This document shows, one piece after another, positions 7,120-10,977 of a DNA stretch of 10,977 nucleotides. Location: contig JAHFTG010000054.1 of the NCBI GenBank assembly GCA_023269455.1, positions 1 through 10,977 of the forward strand, given 5' to 3'. Made by a program: the position numbers and the translations under genes. Under the pieces are notes generated by a model that did no database searches, had not been told where the DNA came from, and saw only the letters and a program-made list of their open reading frames with translations. Source of the stretch: Opitutaceae bacterium (GTDB lineage Bacteria > Verrucomicrobiota > Verrucomicrobiia > Opitutales > Opitutaceae). Each line of letters starts with the position of its first letter. Positions within the stretch are counted from its first letter, which is position 1.

Positions 7120-7148
7120 CCGGTGCGACATGCTGCCGGTCTGACATG
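7120..7148. repeat. Short direct repeat, period 16 bp
   Basis: ccggtgcgacatg (7120-7132) and ccggtctgacatg (7136-7148) match at 11 of 13 positions. The 16-bp period is not a whole number of helical turns. It lies about 190 bp upstream of the GH62 start and about 135 bp past the receiver-protein stop. It could be a regulator binding site or chance. Confidence 0.3.
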
Positions 7149-7204
7149 GTTCAGGTGGGCGCATTAAAACGCAACGCAATTGACCCCGTGGGCACTCGAC
7201 CGGG

Positions 7205-7226
7205 CTGCCGGCGAAAGCGACGGCAG
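7205..7226 (-). terminator. Hairpin with GAAA loop past the receiver-protein operon
   Basis: ctgccg (7205-7210) pairs with cggcag (7221-7226); inside, gc-gaaa-gc can close a GNRA-type loop, leaving a two-base bulge. It lies about 57 bp beyond the stop codon of the second receiver gene. No T-run follows on the minus strand, so a role as terminator is only possible, not shown. Confidence 0.3.
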
Positions 7227-7282
7227 TGTGGACGTGGAACCTCATTGCGGACGCCAAGGATCACCCAAGGAACCGGGCGACC

Positions 7283-7675
7283 TCAGGCCTTGAGCGCCGC
7301 CTGAATCGCCTCCGCCAGCTCCACTGGTCGCACCGGCTTAAGCAGACATGCCGACAGATCCGCCAGCGGCACGCTTCGTGAAAGAATCTCCGGGTTGATA
7401 TAGCCCGTGAGCAGAATGCGGCGCGTCTGCGGCCAGCGTGCGGCACTGGCCACCAAAAATTCAAGCCCCGGCATGCCGGGCATCAGGTGATCGCACACGA
7501 TGACATCGAACCGCCGCACCGCCATTAACAGTTCGGCCTCTTCAGCCGAAATGGCCGTGATGATTTCAAACATGTCCGCGAAAGTCTCGCGCAACATTGC
7601 CAAAAATATCTTTTCATCATCGACGATCAAGACACACGGTTTGACCGGCGACACTGCTGGTGGCGCATCAATCAT
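7283..7675 (-). CDS. Stand-alone response-regulator receiver protein (second of a pair)
   Basis: The 130-residue protein is a single receiver (REC) domain with nothing after it. All residues needed for phosphorylation are present: the acidic pair D19-D20 (LIVDDE), the phospho-acceptor D62 (VCDHLMPG), T90 (LLTGY) and K113 (LLKPV). It should therefore accept a phosphoryl group from a histidine kinase or phosphotransfer protein and act by protein-protein contact. Its start overlaps the stop of the preceding receiver gene by 4 bp (ATGA), which implies one transcript and translational coupling. The two proteins are clear paralogues: both have DHLMPG around the acceptor and a TGY-x-x-PE-x-L-x-RSV motif after the Thr. 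No kinase, output domain or phosphotransfer protein is visible in the window, so the pathway is unknown. Confidence 0.85.
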   Translation of the reverse strand: MIDAPPAVSPVKPCVLIVDDEKIFLAMLRETFADMFEIITAISAEEAELLMAVRRFDVIVCDHLMPGMPGLEFLVASAARWPQTRRILLTGYINPEILSRSVPLADLSACLLKPVRPVELAEAIQAALKA

Positions 7676-8166
7676 GACCCGCCGGCCAGGACCGACGCAT
7701 CATGCAGCTTGATCGCTTCCTGCACGGTATTGACCAGTTCAGCCATCGCAACCGGCTTGAGCAGATATCGAAAAAGCGCCGCCTCGTTCACGCTTCGCAG
7801 CAGCATCTCGGGCTTCATGTAACCGGTGACCAATATCCGCTGCATATGGGGAAACTCTTCCCGCGCGCGCACCAGAAAACTCATGCCGTTGCCGCCGGGC
7901 ATGAGATGGTCCGCGATCACGACCTTGAATGCCTTCTTGCGCAAGATGAACTCGGCCTCGCGCGCCGACGTCGCGGTAGTCACGTTGAAACGCGTCAAGA
8001 GCGCCTCGGCGAACACGTCGAGCAGCGGACGCTCGTCATCGACGACCAGAATTTCATCACGGGAAACCGAGGGGGAGGTGGCGGGGGATTCCACGATGGC
8101 GCTCATAATTTCATCCGCGAGAGTGGGTAGCTGCTCCCGCATGGCAAACTCAAAGCCATTAGGCAT
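7672..8166 (-). CDS. Stand-alone response-regulator receiver protein (first of a pair)
   Basis: From the ATG at 8166 the protein has 164 residues. An N-terminal stretch of about 37 residues (MPNGFEFAMREQ onward, possibly helical) leads into a receiver domain with D43-D44 (VVDDE), phospho-acceptor D86 (IADHLMPG), T114 (VTGY) and K137 (LLKPV). There is no output domain; the chain ends shortly after the last receiver helix. The frame stays open upstream to 8394, but I chose 8166 because AGGAG lies just before it (8175-8171) and because a longer start would run across the divergent gene at 8228 and give an Arg/Ala/Ser-rich, non-domain N-terminus. It is the first gene of a two-gene operon, overlapping the next by 4 bp. 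The LVTGY...FRYLLKP pattern resembles receivers of the HupR/HoxA kind, but that does not assign a pathway. Confidence 0.85.
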   Translation of the reverse strand: MPNGFEFAMREQLPTLADEIMSAIVESPATSPSVSRDEILVVDDERPLLDVFAEALLTRFNVTTATSAREAEFILRKKAFKVVIADHLMPGGNGMSFLVRAREEFPHMQRILVTGYMKPEMLLRSVNEAALFRYLLKPVAMAELVNTVQEAIKLHDASVLAGGS

Positions 8167-8227
8167 ATATCTCCTGTCTCGTTTTAGTTTTGCGCCACGC
8201 GCCACACGCCTGTTTGGTGGATGTGTA
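8167..8227. promoter_or_regulatory. 61-bp divergent intergenic region
   Basis: This short region separates the receiver operon (minus) from the ankyrin-repeat gene (plus), so promoters for both must lie here or inside the opposite gene. It contains an exact 7-bp tandem direct repeat, gcgccac, at 8192-8198 and 8199-8205, between an AT-rich part (8177-8190) and the SD-like ggtgg (8216-8220) of the ankyrin gene. No -35/-10 pair can be called reliably. Confidence 0.5.
8171..8175 (-). promoter_or_regulatory. Shine-Dalgarno sequence of the first receiver gene
   Basis: AGGAG on the minus strand, followed by four bases (atat) and the ATG at 8166. It decides the start of the receiver gene and is the only clear Shine-Dalgarno sequence among the genes of this window. 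Confidence 0.75.
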
Positions 8228-9253
8228 ATGGAAACCGACGCGCTGCTCGCCTCTATCCGTGACGGAACCCTTACCCGTGACGCCGCCCAAGCCTTGTCAC
8301 TTGAGCAACTCGTCGCACGCAACGCCGCCGGCAGCACCGCCCTCCACGCCGCCGCCAAATACGGACGCCTCCGCGATCTGCCACTCGGCCTCATTCAGGC
8401 CGAAACCCTGCTCCTGCGAAACGACTCCGGCTACACCCCTCTCCATCAGGCAGCCTACAGCGGACATCTCCGCCAGCTCCCCGCGCACCTACTCTCGCGA
8501 GAACACCTGCTCGCCCGCAGCAACTCCGGCTACACCGTCCTCCACACCGCCGCCTCCTCCGGTCACCTCGACCAGTTGCCCGATGGCTTGCTCGACGAAG
8601 CCCTGCTCCTCCTCCGCACCGATCTCGGCAACACCCTCGTCCATGAAGCCGCCGAAAACGGCGCCCTCGACCGCCTGCCCGCCGCCTTGCTCACCGAGCA
8701 ACTGCTCCTCTCGCGCAATCTCAGCGGCGAAACCGTCCTCCACGTTGCCGCGCTCAACGGCCACCTCGACCAGGTTCCGCCTGCCCTGCTCACCGCCAAA
8801 ACCCTTCTTCTCAAAACCAAGGCCGGCGACACCGTCCTCCACGCCGCCGCCATCGCGGGACATCTCGACCAGATTCCCACCAGCCTCCTCGTGCGCGAGC
8901 ATCTCATCATTCCCAGCAAGAACGGCTATACCGTGATCCATGCCGCCGCCGAGACCGGCCAGCTCGCCAAAATCCCCGCCGCCGAACTCACCTCCGACCT
9001 GTTGCTCACGCGCAACGACCACGGCGACACCCCGCTCCACGCCGCCGCCTGCGAGGGCCACCTCGGTCAGATTCCCCTCTGCCTCCTCTCTTTCGAATTG
9101 CTCAACGCGCGCAACTACGACGGCGGCACCCCGCTCATGGCCGCCATCGGTTCCGGGCACGAAGAGCAAATCCCCTCGCAATTCCGCCCCAAGCCCCCCG
9201 GCCCGCTCCAGCGCATCCTGACCAAGCTCGGCCTCGCCCGCCCGAAGTTCTGA
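8228..9253 (+). CDS. Ankyrin-type repeat protein with a variant 33-residue repeat
   Basis: The protein has 341 residues with no signal peptide or membrane segment, so it is probably cytoplasmic. A 31-residue N-terminal cap is followed by eight complete 33-residue repeats (32-295), a partial ninth (296 to about 319) and a Pro/Arg/Lys-rich tail ending GLARPKF. Each repeat has the ankyrin core G-x-T-x-L-H-x-A-A-x-x-G-H-L, so a stacked helix-turn-helix scaffold for binding another protein is expected. The usual G-A-D-V-N loop is absent; in its place stands x-x-E-x-L-L-x-R, and the second helix starts with Q-[ILV]-P. I chose the ATG at 8228 because ggtgg lies seven bases upstream and the repeat cap begins soon after; the frame is open as far as 7826, but that part is opposite the receiver gene. 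It is divergent from the receiver operon and 179 bp before enolase. Binding partner unknown. Confidence 0.88.
   Translation: METDALLASIRDGTLTRDAAQALSLEQLVARNAAGSTALHAAAKYGRLRDLPLGLIQAETLLLRNDSGYTPLHQAAYSGHLRQLPAHLLSREHLLARSNSGYTVLHTAASSGHLDQLPDGLLDEALLLLRTDLGNTLVHEAAENGALDRLPAALLTEQLLLSRNLSGETVLHVAALNGHLDQVPPALLTAKTLLLKTKAGDTVLHAAAIAGHLDQIPTSLLVREHLIIPSKNGYTVIHAAAETGQLAKIPAAELTSDLLLTRNDHGDTPLHAAACEGHLGQIPLCLLSFELLNARNYDGGTPLMAAIGSGHEEQIPSQFRPKPPGPLQRILTKLGLARPKF
8321..9112 (+). repeat. Eight tandem 99-bp units encoding the ankyrin-type repeats
   Basis: Eight in-register 33-codon units with no insertions or deletions. At the DNA level, ctccacgccgccgcc and close variants recur near the start of most units. 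The units are clearly diverged from each other, so the array is not a fresh expansion. Confidence 0.85.
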
Positions 9254-9264
9254 AGCCGGGCCGG

Positions 9265-9312
9265 GCGGGCGTCCGCGCCGATCTTCTCCAACCTTCCCGC
9301 CGGAACGCCCGC
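9265..9312 (+). terminator. Possible weak hairpin after the ankyrin-type gene
   Basis: gcgggcgt (9265-9272) can pair with acgcccgc (9305-9312), extended by three pairs (ccg 9273-9275 with cgg 9301-9303) across a bulged base at 9304. It starts 11 bp after the stop codon. There is no clear T-run and the loop is long, so it is a weak terminator candidate at best. No other feature is evident in the 179-bp gap before enolase, which must also hold the enolase promoter. Confidence 0.25.
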
Positions 9313-9417
9313 TTCACGTTTCGCGACACCCAGCCCCCTGCGGACACCCTTGCGCAACCTTCGCCAACGCCCGCGCAGTGATTCTTCTTCCCACCGGCGC
9401 GCCGTTTGCTTCACTGA

Positions 9418-10749
<1,332 letters not shown>

Positions 10750-10778
10750 GCGACTCCTCGGACACGTTTAGAAGCGCC

Positions 10779-10809
10779 AAGGGCGGATCTCAAAAGATCC
10801 GCCCTTTTT
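10779..10809 (+). terminator. Intrinsic terminator of enolase
   Basis: A perfect 10-bp stem, gggcggatct (10781-10790) with agatccgccc (10795-10804), closes the four-base loop caaa and is followed by ttttt (10805-10809). Two flanking A bases (10779-10780) could lengthen the stem. It begins about 30 bp after the enolase stop codon. Confidence 0.95.
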
Positions 10810-10820
10810 CGTGCGCACGC

Positions 10821-10977
10821 ATGATGAAAGCTTATGAATCATCCAAGGCGATTCATCTCCAAATCTTCTATTATTCCGGGAGCAAATCGTCGCAGCCACA
10901 ATCGAGTCCCCACCGAACGCGCATGGGCGTGGTCACAAGGATCGTTCGTTACGGTGGCCACGGAAAAGTAGGTTTAG
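10821..10977 (+). other. Window end: open frame of 52 codons, unsupported as a gene
   Basis: After the terminator, an ATG at 10821 opens a frame (start M-M-K-A-Y-E-S-S-K) that runs to the window edge without a stop. There is no Shine-Dalgarno sequence or pyrimidine tract before it, I recognise no domain, and the region contains a short palindrome (gtgcgcac 10811-10818) and a loose inverted repeat (gaatc 10836-10840, gattc 10850-10854). It may be a gene start or simply intergenic DNA upstream of a gene beyond the window. Confidence 0.15.

Larger units (their letters stand above)
6931..7282. other. 352-bp intergenic region without a supported gene
   Basis: No convincing coding frame is present. 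The region must contain the GH62 promoter (minus strand) and the 3' end of the receiver-protein operon. Small elements are visible: an inverted repeat ggcag/ctgcc at 6994-7010, a perfect gatag-g-ctatc palindrome at 7080-7090, a 13-bp direct repeat at 7120-7148, and a hairpin at 7205-7226. Any of these could be regulatory, but none matches a regulator site I can name, and I cannot place -35/-10 boxes with confidence. Confidence 0.6.

Noticed and set aside
7066..7257. Small minus-strand frame of 63 codons between the receiver genes and GH62
   Set aside because: No ribosome binding site or pyrimidine tract, no recognisable domain, and composition typical of random GC-rich sequence.
7826..8227. 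Upstream extension of the ankyrin-type gene to 7826
   Set aside because: The added part lies opposite the receiver gene and shows no repeat pattern. The SD-like ggtgg and the repeat cap support the start at 8228.
8167..8394. Upstream extension of the first receiver gene to an ATG at 8394
   Set aside because: It would cross the ankyrin-type gene and add an Arg/Ser/Ala-rich stretch; AGGAG directly precedes the ATG at 8166.
8321..9112. Possible CRISPR-like or minisatellite array
   Set aside because: The 99-bp units are in-frame protein repeats with no separate spacers, and they are too diverged for a minisatellite.

Overview
The window looks like chromosomal DNA from a GC-rich, polysaccharide-degrading bacterium, most plausibly a member of the Verrucomicrobiota (Opitutaceae-like). 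This assignment is an inference. It rests on the set of secreted glycoside hydrolases without SusC/SusD-type genes, the high GC content, the style of the enolase, and the scarcity of Shine-Dalgarno sequences. I had no marker gene or search to confirm it.

Left two thirds (1-6930, minus strand): a glycan-degradation locus read right to left. In order of transcription it holds a secreted GH62 alpha-L-arabinofuranosidase (6930-5884), a gap with a large hairpin, a secreted GH127/GH146-type beta-L-arabinofuranosidase with a C-terminal DUF6805-like domain (5663-3279), a small secreted protein made only of two copies of that C-terminal domain (3230-2268), a GH97 enzyme of the retaining alpha-galactosidase-like type (2219-216), and probably the first codons of another exported protein (20-1). 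The last three complete genes are separated by two 48-bp spacers that align without gaps (42/48 identical), so they look like one operon. Together the enzymes would strip alpha- and beta-linked arabinofuranose and alpha-linked galactose or glucose from plant-type glycans such as arabinoxylan, arabinogalactan, pectic arabinan or extensin-type glycoprotein.

The main discovery candidate is the middle gene of that operon. The domain copies, the spacers and the signal-peptide regions match in a way that a single tandem duplication would explain. The copied segment would run from the 3' end of the GH127-type gene, across its stop codon and the spacer, into the signal-peptide codons of the GH97 gene. 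That event makes a new secreted gene in one step. A second, internal duplication would then have doubled the domain.

Middle (6931-8227): a 352-bp non-coding stretch with a small direct repeat and hairpins, then two paralogous stand-alone response-regulator receiver proteins on the minus strand. They overlap by 4 bp and have no output domain and no histidine kinase in view. A 61-bp divergent intergenic region follows.

Right (8228-10977, plus strand): a cytoplasmic protein built from eight complete 33-residue ankyrin-type repeats plus a partial ninth, with an unusual repeat signature; then enolase, closed by a strong intrinsic terminator at 10779-10809. The last 168 bases hold no feature I can support with confidence.

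Across the window, five of the eight complete genes have a pyrimidine-rich tract instead of a Shine-Dalgarno sequence just before the start codon.
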